Source: Apricaphanius iberus
Taxonomy: Eukaryota > Chordata > Actinopteri > Cyprinodontiformes > Aphaniidae
Direction: 5' to 3'
NCBI GenBank assembly: GCA_028564705.1
Contig: JAPXFQ010002422.1
Coordinates: 186,001-250,000 of the forward strand
DNA length: 64,000 nucleotides
In this document: in pieces, positions 34,001 through 45,991 of the stretch
How the letters are laid out: every line of letters starts with the position of its first letter
Position numbering within the stretch: the first letter of the stretch is position 1
Notes under the pieces: generated by a model
The model's input: the letters and a program-made list of their open reading frames with translations, nothing else
Database searches by the model: none
What the model was told of the DNA's origin: nothing
Position numbers and translations under genes: made by a program

Positions 34001-37000
34001 GAAGAAACAAAGTGTGTCCTAATGGCCTAGAATAATACGGGTTGTCAAAAAAAAAAATTGCTGGCAGCAGGGAAGCAAAAAGCAGGATGCGTACGATGAG
34101 TGAAGAGATGGATGACAGCCACTCTGCAGAACAGTACATTTCCGACATTTTGCACCGTTTGATCGTGCTGTCGTTGCTGCTCGTTGCTGTGTTTTTACTG
34201 CTTCTGTCCTGTCCCGTCACTTCCCGAAGGTTCAACTTCAACCGGACTAAAGTTTAAACGTGCATTTCAAAATCTCGAATTCAGTCAGTCTAAAGCAATA
34301 ATTAAGTTTAGTCTTACTCCATTTAAACACACTGACTGTATATTCATAAGAAAAAGTGAACACACCGATCGCTTTGAATGTAATTCAGTAAAGTGAGTCT
34401 CATTTTTGTCTCAAACATCCTTAGATTTTTACAGATTTAAGCAGGTTTTTAGATTTACCTCACTCATCTTTATGTTTGAAGGATCCAAATAAGAAACTCT
34501 TGCTATCATTGAAACAAAAAGCACTCAGTTAAACACTGCACAGTGTGTGCTCTCAGGCTTTTTTTCATGTCCTTAGACCTCTGCACACGGTGATCTCTTT
34601 CAAGAACACTCACAATCAAAGGCTTTGCCATCCGAGTCACACTGATGTCTCCTGCTCAGGCAGAACCTTGATGTCTTTTTTTTTTTTTTTATGCACCAAA
34701 TAATTGTTTTTCTTCTTTTTTTTTTCTCTACGTTCCCCACTCCCAGGTCCAGTCAACCCTCACTCTCCATCACAAGGTCCGAGGAACCACAATGTCGTCC
34801 TGGATGCCGCCGGGCCAAGCCACGTGGCCATCAGCGCCATATCTGCCAACATGGATTCCTTCGCTCGAGGCCGCACCGCTATCCTTAAGAAACAGCCGAG
34901 CCACATGGAGGCGGCACACTTCGGAGACCTCGGTACGGAGCAGACCTTCCTGACTTTATCTGATGAGACAGAAAGGGGGAGATTAGTTTTTTGGGATTAA
35001 AGCTTTAGGTGAAAGAGAACCCTTAAAAATGTTTCACAGTTATAAGATGATGATTTAGCAGAATGGCAAAATTCAAAAGTTTCTCCTGTCTATCTGTATC
35101 ATGCAGAGGGTTCCTGCAGTCTGGAAAAACACTGTCGTTTTATTTAAGTTTAATAAAAGAAAGTGGAAAGACATTATGGAAAATCTAGAAATTTCTGAGG
35201 AAAAGTCTGGAACATGTGCCCATTTAACATGGCAAGCCAAAAATACAAATTTTACCCTCTGAATGACTATGAAATCTTTGCCTTGTAGTTAATCTTCATG
35301 CAGGTAGGCTTCAGGTGACGTGTACAAGTTTCACTTCACGACAACAGCATCTTAAATGTTCAGCTGTCTCCAGTCCTCTATGGTTCTGCCCCAGGCACTC
35401 GTACGTCATTGTCGCAGCACACCCGCTCATTCTGAAAATCTGAGAACTCTCAGGTGAACTTGGCTCAGTGAATCGGCTTCTCCCCTTTGTTTTTTATTTT
35501 ATTTTATTTTATTTAATTTTTGTTGCAAATCAAATCAGGCAGCTGCATGTCGCCGTCTAGGCCGGTGGCAGGAATCAACAGTACGCCTGACAGGCTTACA
35601 AACTATACAAGTTAGTCGGGGTGATTCAGATAAAGGTGGAGGAACCTGTGCTGCAGCCTTGCCCTCTTGTTTTCACTTAATCGATGTTGTAACAAAGGGA
35701 AAAGAGGATGTGAGTATAATGGAGGTGACTTCATTCTTAGTTTGCAGCTAGCTATTAGAGTTCAAACTATAGGTTATTGACAGGAGACAAACATCTCAGC
35801 AACACTGTGATTTTCTTGGTCTTTCTATCCTAATTAAATCAGCATTCTTTAGAAATAGCACTTTTTAGATCGCTATGTAACAAGTTGTCTTGTAGCAGTA
35901 GGGATTAGAATCAGAGGAGTTTTTTTTTTTTACAGCTTTCTAAAACAGCAGGCGCATGGGACGATCCTTTGGGCAGAGAGTAACATTAGGCAACAAATAG
36001 AATTGTATTTATTTTCCAGGATGTGTAGGGGGAAAATTATCTCAAGATTAGTTCCGTTTAGTGATTAGTAATTAATAGCAAAGGCAGCCGGGGAATATTC
36101 CACAATGCGTTCTACTTATACTGATGTAAGTGAAGGACTCTGTTTTTGTTTTGGCTAACGTAGCTCTGATATAACCAGTGGCAGTCCTTCCTACAGGCGA
36201 CTTAGGTGCTTGCCTAGGGCGCCATCTAGTGAGGGGTGCCAAATATGCGGCGAGAACATTTTTTTTGTCTAGTTTTTGCCAACTCTATGTATAACAATAC
36301 TTTTCCATAAATATTGCTTACATAAATATTTTGTGTATATAGTGTATTTATGTGAATCCCAGTTTACAGTATATCATTTTGCACACAATGTTTTATTGTT
36401 AATTTATTTTTTGTTTGGATTCTTTAGTGTGCACTTTTTGTTCTCAGATGTTGCACTACTGTTCAAGTTAAAAGTTAATTTTTTGTATATTATTGAACAG
36501 CTTTATCCTTTTGCACACGCTTTATTTTTATACTATCGTTATTTAAATAAATGTGCACTTCTTTGGACATGACTTCTTTTTTCGTGGGCATCAGTCAAGC
36601 TCGCCTAGTGCGCCAAATGGTCTAGGATCGCCTCTGGATATAACACACAGCCACAGCCAGGCAGAGACACACCATGTTAAGGGGAGAGAGCGCTAAGCCA
36701 ACAGGACTTCGTGTACCATCGAAACAGATATGTTACAACTCCCAACGGAGACCGAATCATACTTATTCTTATCGCTGTCTCTATGGAATTTCCCGTATCA
36801 TTTTGGAGCCCAATGTGACCCTCATCAAGTGGACTGAGCGGACGGAGATGAATTCTCTTCATTGTCCGAGCTTCAGACAAGGTTAGAGTTTAATTTTGTA
36901 GGTCAGAAGCCGGGAAGCTTGGGAAGTACTTCCTTGGAGCAGTTGGTTTCAGAAATTGAGCAGGACAAAAAAGAAATATGATTGAATTGAATTGGTGAAG

Positions 37001-40000
37001 TTTATTTACACCAAAAATGTTTAAAAAAATTAAAAAAAGGATTAACTTTGAGGTTTTTTACAGTCTTTTAAGCCACCTTAGTAAATTAATCGCGGTTGTC
37101 CGTTCCAGGTCATTCCAGTGTGAATTATCAGCCCCAGGAGACACGTTCTCGGATGTCCAAGACCGTGGACCAGGTCCTCAGAGACAACGTGGCATTGCCT
37201 CACTTCATGCACTGCATGGAGCAGCAGGGCGCAGATCACCTCGTTCGGTTCTGGCTTGAGGCCGAGAGCTTCCGCTCCGCCAGCTGGTCGCGAGTCCGAG
37301 CACAAAACCTGAACTCTGTCAAACACAGCTCGCTGGCCGAGCCGGTCTCCGTCTCTCCGGACAGCCCCGAGCTCGACCAGAACACGCAGAGCGATCTGTC
37401 CCTTCACAGCAGCCACGGAGACCCGTCTCCGCTGTCCAACAGCGAGGACTCGTCCAGCGCAGAAGCCAATCCGTCACGAGTAGAGACCAGCAGACGGGCC
37501 CCTTCCAGGACAGGCACTCCCTGCAAGGGACATCCAAACAACACTCTGCGAGACTTCTCAGACACACTCATGAAAAGTGAGTCAACTTTTAATAGCAGCT
37601 AGTTTTTTAGTGATTTTGTTTTTTGCTGGGATTTGTTTTAATTATTTAGAAGCTTTTGTGTCTGAAATGTTCTAAAGAAAAGTTTCTTAAAGTGGCGTAA
37701 TTTTAGGGGAAAGTTGATGCACTATTTAACAAATTAATCTCAATGTGAAATGGAAAAATATCAATTGGTAAACAGATTATTTTTCAATAATAAAATGACA
37801 GGAACATAAAGGACTGACGTGCAGAGTTTCAGTCTCCTAAAATGTCGAGGCAGCACATCGGAGCTTTATGTTTCTGTCACTCAATTATTATTTTAAAACA
37901 CTGCATATGAATCGCCATCAGTTAAGGATGTTTCACATCAAAATTGATTAAAAGCGAATCGACACACCCCTACTAATTTTAAAAGTTTAAATGACCCTGT
38001 TTACTAGTTACGTGGCTTTAGAAGATATTTTGCTGTACTGTACTATTTTTTTGTTGTTGTTGTAAATCTGGTGCTTACCCATTCAATGATTTATAGACAA
38101 ATAAAAGCACTTTGAAGTCTATTGTCTGAGCTACAGGGAGCCAATGTAAGGACTGGGGTGATGTGTTCTACTTTCCTGGTTTCAGTGAGAACGCGAGCAG
38201 CAGCGTTCTGGATCAGCTGCAGCTGTCTGATTGATTATTTTAGGTAGACCTGTGAAGATACTGTTACAGCAATCAAGGCGGCTAGAGATAAATGCATGGA
38301 TGAGCTTTTCTAGGTCTCCTTGCTTCATCAGTCCTTTAATCATAGAAATGTTCCTCAGGTGATAGAAGGCTGACCTTTTTATTGCTTTTACGTGACCTTG
38401 GAGGTTCAGGTCTGAGTCCATTAGTAAAACCTAGGTTTCTGGCCTGTAGTCAGTAGTTTCCAGTTAGACTAACTGAAGTTGTTTACTGATATTTAATTGA
38501 TCTTTTTTGGGTCCGAAGTGAAAGTACTTCGGTTTTGTTTCTGTTCAGTTGAAGGAAATTATGGGATATCCAGCTGTTAATTTGCTTAATGCATGTATTG
38601 AGGATTTGGACGGGTTCAGTATCATCTAGTGACATTGAGATATAGAGATACGTGTCATCAGCATAGTTGTGATAGTTGATATTATTTGTTATAATCTGGC
38701 TTAATGGGCGCATTTAAATACTAAATATGAGGGGCCCTAGGATGTAGCCATGGGGGACCCTGCATGTGATTTCTGAGTTTTGTGATGAGAATTAAATATA
38801 AAAAAAATCAAATTAATATAATTGAATTACTACCTTAATTAAAAATAAATAAGTTCATGTTTAATTGTAAATGAAATGAGTTTTTACTTGGTGTTTTAAA
38901 TAAACACAAAAAATTTCTCTGTAACCTGTTTCTTTCAACCTATTGTCCACTAAGGCATGTAAGAGGGTATGAAAGCATTTAGAAGGACCTTAGTAACTCT
39001 TTCCTCTGTGGACTGTGGTGTCTCCATGATGAGTTGTGGGTTTCTGGGTTTTTGCAGGTATAGAGAAGGATGCTGTAACCATCTTCACCAAGTACATTTC
39101 TCCAGATGCGGCGAGGCCCATCCCCATCACAGAGCAGATCCGAAACGATATAGTCGGTAAGAAGGATAACAAAGACAGAGCTTCAGCTGTTCTAAATGTG
39201 ACCTGATCTGATTGAAGTCATACATTATTTTTCTTTTTTTTTCTTTTGTCCTTCCATTCAGCTAAGATTTGCGGAGAAGATGGCATGGTGGACCCAAACT
39301 GCTTCGTCATTGCTCAGTCTGTCGTCTTCTCCATACTGGAACAACAGTGAGTTGCCGTCTTCTTCTCCTTGAGTTTTCAGTGAGTTCTTCTTCATAACGG
39401 CTGTCTCTGCCTCCCACTGCCTCTGCGATTTCCAGGCACTTTACTGAATTCCTGCGGAGTCACCATTTCTGTAAATACCAGATTGAAGTTTTGACGAGTG
39501 GCTCTGTCTTCCTGGCTGACATCTTGTTCTGTGAGTCAGCCCTCTTCTATTTCTCAGAGGTGAGTTGGTCCAATTTTCCTCTTTTTTTTTTTTTTTTTTA
39601 GTTTTTCCCCCACACAGTCTGAGTCTCCTGTTGACTCCATAAATTATGGCTGTCCTCAAAAGCAAAGAGGTTGAAAGGTTACAATAAAAAATCACATGGA
39701 GACAAAAACAACTTGGAAGTAAAGAAAGACTTCTGCAGCAGTCTGCCTACTGGTTCATGGTTTTATATTCTCTCATTCACAGTACATGGAGAAGGAAGAG
39801 GCAATGAATATACTACAGTTCTGGCTTGCTGCGGATAACTTCCAGAACCAGTTGGCTGCTAAAAAAGGCCAATATGACGGCCAGGAGGCTCAAAACGACG
39901 CCATGATCCTCTATGATAAGTAAGGTTTTTTTTAAATGATTATTTGTGCTTTCTAAAAGAATTGTTACCCAACCCTTTTTTCACCACGATAACCACATGG

Positions 40001-43000
40001 ACTAAACAGATGCAACAAACTAAAAAGAAGTGACTGGCATACGTTTAAAAAAATATATACAATAGAAGGTTTAAAACCAATGTGTACTCCTCACTTAATT
40101 AGCGTTTCCGTATCATTGCGCCAACATCATAATACGACTAAAATACTCTCTGCCCCCTTGCTATCCCTAGTTGCTATGGTGACATTTAAGCATAACTTTA
40201 AAACATGATATACCAAAAAACAAATATAAAATGCATTCAAAATACAACTCACAACAGTGCTGGATCAGTGAGACACATGTAGCTGTTTCTCTTTAACGAG
40301 ACGCTCCTGTCTGGGGCAGTTTATTAAAACGGTTTATTGCCTCATTAGAAAGCCGATTGCCACATATACAGATCACATATTGTGATATATCCATATTTTA
40401 AGTACGCATCCTGGTTTTGTCTGCTAAATGTAGCTTTCTTTTCTGTCTCTTCACTGGACCTTTCTCCAGTTAGAGAGACACTTTGTAAAGACTTCTGTTT
40501 TTTTATTATTTTGCTGGCTTGTGGGTTTGTTTTTAGTCATGATGTATCCAGTCCCGGCGCCATTGGGGGCAGTGCCCGCCCACAGAGACACCTGTGCCCG
40601 CCTTAGAAAGCCGGTCAAGCCAAGCGCCATGAGCTGTTGATCAATCTATTGACTGTTGCACGCACTCCTTACCAGTTGGTGGCGGTGGTGCACCAATTTG
40701 TTGCTAGCAGCTCGTTTAATAACAGAAAGAATAAGAATGAGAAGAAGTGCTGTTTGGCTAACCTGCATGCTAACGGTAGTTTTGATGAAAGTTGAGAGGT
40801 CTAGACAAGGACTGGTTGTGGACTAAATATTTAAATGGAGGACAGTAACTGGACCGCCGTGGATGGAAAAATACGTTTTGTTTGAGATGGCTGTTTTGGG
40901 ATTCCTCTTCAATCGGAAAGTTTTTATTTCATGCTTTTCAAGTGATTTGACAACAGGTTGTACTGTGTCTAAAGCTGGCAAACGTAATGTTAATCACGAG
41001 CAGAGATAGGACGGTGTTGAATTTCAACCTGCTAGTTTGGACTTTACTTTACGTTCGATGGATTTAGGATTTTCCCCCTTAGACGTTGTGATGCTGAGGC
41101 AAAGCCCTGTGAGGTTAGGCGGGCTTTCTTTCAAAGTAGAAGTCAGCAGCTGACGGCTGGTATCTGCTAGTAAACAATATCAAAATAGTTTACAGAATTG
41201 TGTGCACCAGTAAGTAGTAATAATTTAACTTGCAGCTTACGTGCTGCACCAGTAAACTTTACAATATGCATATTTCTAATATGGAGCTTCAGTATGATTT
41301 AACTACATCTTTTTCTGACTGTGTCTCCATATACAATCGGCCCTTTAGGGAATCCGCTAAAGAGATTCATATATCAGTTTCAGCCGCGAGTTGTGTCACT
41401 GATCAGTGCAGCAGAAATAAGAGATTGACGAAGAAGAAGTAGGACTTGTTGCCTGTTTCTTTTTGCTGTAGTCATAAACTGCTTGGCAAGTAACTGTTAT
41501 TTGTACAAAGCTAGTTGTTTGGTGACGTCTAATTTTTTCCTCCCATCTACAACTTTTCAGCCCGACGTAACCACAGCCATGCTGAGCGAATTGATTGGGC
41601 CATTTCCGAGTACATATCCCAAATCTTTTATAGAGGAATATTGGCTCAGTCACATACACAAGCAGACACAGCATGCCAGCGGCTCAACCGCGGCTACTTC
41701 TGGAGTATGAAAACCTACTTTCTGATCAACAATGTAGAACAGACCAGTCGTTCGGATAAACTCCCGAAGCTACCTCGGCCATCCGGCCTCTAAAAGAAAC
41801 TTTTATTGCTGCATAGAAAGAGTGTCAAGAAAGGCAGTTTTGACCTGGAAATATGCAACACACTGCAGATGGGAGATAAAAACGTGAAGAGGTTAAATAA
41901 AGCTGCCCCCCCCCCCAAAAAAAAAAATAAAAATAAACCAATGCCCGCCCTGCTAAATTGCCCTGGTTCTGGGTTTGGACGTATCATGTGACTGAGGCTA
42001 CGTCCACACTAAGCCGATATGGTTATACGGCGAGTAAGACGCCTAATGTTATCCACTCAACCCGAGCATTTACGCCCTGTTTAAGGTCCGTTTAAGTTCC
42101 CATGATTGCGCAATCCCATACAGACCTCTGCAAATACTGGGCATGCGCGAAAAGACGAACGGAACACGCGTATAACCTACGTGCCGCCAGCGCCTACATA
42201 ATATATACAAGAAGCTCTACAGCACAGTACATATCTGCTTGTCCGGTTAACCGAAGAGAACAATAGCTGCTCAGAAGAAGAGAGAGTTTTTGGTGTGGAC
42301 AGACAACGAGATCGATTTATTACTCTTCGCTGTTGTCTTTGTCTGTAGTGTCGTATTGTTATTGACGCAGCATTCATTGACGCATTCAGTCTTGTCAGAG
42401 TGAAAGCTTTGAGATTCCTATGAGTGCGCACACTCAATATTGTGGTCTTTTGTTGTGTTTTAAAAGAAATGCATAAACACAGCTTTTTGATTATGTTAAA
42501 TGTTTAGTGTCTTTATGTAAAATCAGTTGTTTGTGATGGTATTTTTGTTCCAGGTATTTCTCACTCCAGGCTACCAACCCTCTGGGCTTCGGTGACTCTG
42601 TGAGGATGGAGATCGAGTCAAATATCTGCCGAGAGGGAGGGCCCCTCCCCGACTGTTTCACCACTCCTCTCAGACAGGCCTGGACAACCATGGAGAAGGT
42701 CAGAAGCTCTGATGACCATAAACCTGTGTGGGCACAATAATGTGTACCATTGAAGGTCTATTGATGCATGGTGGCATGCTAGAACCTTTTTAACATTTTT
42801 GACAAATCAAAAAATAAAATCTATAAGGGCTGTGTGCATTTGTATTCAGCCTCTTGAAGTCAAAAGGTTTCAGAGGCACCTTTCCTTGCAAATACAGTTT
42901 TGAGTCTTGCTTCTGGCAGCTTCAGGCTGTTTGACTCCTTCAGAAGATAACTCAAGCTTAGATTGGATGGAGAGCATTCTAAACCAGTTTTGTCTTAACC

Positions 43001-45960
43001 TTTTGCCAAAATCTTTGAGTTGAAAGAACTTGGTCAGAAATTCAAATATTTTAAATCAAAAGCAGAACATAAATATCATATTGATAATCCTTTGGATGTA
43101 TTTTTACCTGCTTAAAAATGACTAAGATACATCTAATGGATTTAAGGCTGCCAAAATCAATTATTGTAGCAATCAATCAAACTTCCATCAAACTTTATAA
43201 AGCACTTTTATACAAATTGCACCTCAAAGTGCTTTACAGATTAAAATTACCCTTCATAAACCACATTCCCAACCCTTAGACATTGGGCTGAATAGAGATG
43301 AGCCAGGTCAGGTAAGGAATCAAGTAGTCTATTGGTTGTTATGACAATTGATTGAGCAATCGGATTATAATTCAAAGTTAGAGTGTGGTGAATGGAACGT
43401 TAAAATATATTGAGCTTCACCTTAGCTTTTATATGTTATTTCACTGATAAGAGTTCAAACTTTTTAAATATGTTGTTTTTGTACTTTAGAATGTAGCACT
43501 CTTTCATTGTGTTTAGAATAGGCCATCTGTATAGGCCATGTTTGTTATTAGATTATTAATTTTATTTTTTATAAAACAATAAACTTAAGAAACCAAAAAT
43601 GTGAGGAGCAACTTGATTATTATTATTCCCTGTTTGAGCGAGTGCTTCTAGGACAGTAGGTCATGTAGAGAAAACAACGGACTTCTGTTTGTAATGTTTT
43701 GAGAAATAATGTGAAATGAAATAAGACGGCTATGAAGATGTCAGCAAGGACCAGATATCAATAGGAAGCCTAAGTCACACCCTTCTATTTCTGGCCCATG
43801 GGTACCGTACTGCTATAAAAACAAATGAATGAGTCAATCGAGCGATAAAAGTTATTTTGTGATCCTGATTGAAATACACTATAGATCGAACATATGATCT
43901 CTGTGAATCATCAGAAGGCGAGGAGACTTATGATACGTCAAAAAATCACTCACAAAGCGGCTAGTTTGACGCCTACACGTTTTTAGGCTGAAGCTAGCAG
44001 AGCACACGGGCGGGCCATTCTCTGGCGGATATTTAAATCAGGGATTCGCTAGACAAAGTTGACGTTTGGCGATTACACTACAGTGAGACGCTCTGATTGG
44101 TTGATGTGCCGCTTCCAGAGCGTCAAAAGTTCAACTAGCTGAACGTGTGCGTTGGTGGCTTTTGCCGCTTTGACACGTGAAACGCAGGAAAAGTTTCAGA
44201 AACTGACGTGGCCATCGCACACCAAGCGCCGCAGAGACTCTGACGGTCCTCTGAGAGCCTCAACCATAGACTTTACATTTAGACTCCCCCTTATACTTTC
44301 GGACCTTGTCAGACTGATGCCCTGTTCGCTATCGGGTCATGAGAGGCGACAGGTTCCAGGCGGACAGAAAATATTCTGGACAGGGACACTAAGCTCATGC
44401 TGTTAGAAGGTAAACACAGATTGCTGAATGCTATTAAAGGTTTGGATTTCGAAGAGTTGGGGAGGGAATATGAGCGGACCGTAGTCTGTAGACTCTTTCC
44501 CTTCATGTTTGGCCAAACGTGTTCTCTTAAATAAACACCTAAAAGACTTGGTTTCATCTTTGTTTCTAGAAAAGCTATATTTTTAGCCACAATAGAGCCG
44601 AGCCATAAGAACCGGATCTCCTAATAGATCAGTATTGAGGATGTGCTGCTGAGGAACGGCAATCCAGTTTAGAAAGAGACACTACTTTTGATGGTTTTCA
44701 TAATTTCTGTCACAGTGCAACTTCTTTTGCGTTTTTTCCCCCCGTCAGGAATACTTTAACGTTTTAGATACGTTGGTAGCGTAAGCTCAACGATTGGGTT
44801 GTGTAACAGAAAATTATCGACTAAGTGGAGTGACTCAAGATATTTTTAGGACTCGAGTTATTCTGTGAATCGTTTCAGTACTGGATGTTTGTAGTTTCTA
44901 TTTATTGTGAAATTAAAATGAAACCAACATGGGTGGTTAAAAGAAATCTGCACGGTAGCTAAGAATTTGAATTTTATTATTTTAATTCTGATCTACAATA
45001 ATTTAAAAGGCCTCACATCACTGCCTTAAAATGGAAAACAAAAGAAAAATCATGACTTTTGCCGCCTCTGCTAGCGAACCAAATACGTACCGTATTTGAA
45101 TTGTTCCCCAACTGACTTGTGTACTGCTCTTCAGACACCCCTGATTTTCGGGAATAATTTTTGTCTTTTCCAGCTTTTAACGAGCGTTCTTCCTCTTCTG
45201 TCCTGTATTTAACATTGTTTACCGGCTGAAGAAAAAAAGCAATCCCACGGTATGATACCGCCAACTCCATGTTTCGAAATAAAAATGGGGATTCAGGTGG
45301 TTGTGTAGTATTAACTTTCACTTTCCATAGCGTGTGAAAACCCAAACCAGGATTTCTTATGGTGCCTTTCTTCTTCCATAGAAACCACATATTATTATAT
45401 TTTTGCCCAATAAATAACTGTGTTCACAGATCCCTCCACCTGAGCTCATCCCTCCATCCCTCACCTCTGCGGCTCCTCCAGAGTAACCAAGGGGCTTCTT
45501 CTATATCTAATTCGGCTTTTAACAGTCCTCACAACATAGTGCGTGAAACAATGGGATGCAATTTCTGCAACAATCTGCTTGTCTGAACTTAGAATAAAGA
45601 TTTTTCTGAAGGTTTTGTGTTTTGTCGCTGACCAAAAACGCAATCACACCACAGACAACTCGTTCTCTCCACATGAAAAAACGGAGGTGAAATCCTATTA
45701 GCTCCTAAAGGTCAGAATGTATGCCGCCATCTCGTTGGGTTTATTTTCTAACAGTGTTCGTCCTGTTTTGGAATCGTTCAGGTTTACCTGCCGGGCTTCC
45801 TGTCCAGCAACCTTTACTACAAATACCTGAGCGACCTCATCAATTCGGTGCGGGGCGACGAGTTTGTGAACGTCGGCGCTCAAGGTCAGGGCGGGCCGGC
45901 AGACAACGAGCGCTCCGGTTCAAACGCCAGCGAGAGCTCTCAGATTCAGGTGAGCTACAC

Positions 45961-45991
<31 letters not shown>

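Noticed and set aside
34704..35000. 98-codon frame continuing past akap10 exon 3
   Set aside because: Only 34,747-34,932 is coding; the remainder reads into the introns on either side.
45013..45390. 125-codon minus-strand frame in akap10 intron 9
   Set aside because: No family resemblance and no partner exons; chance frame is the simplest reading.
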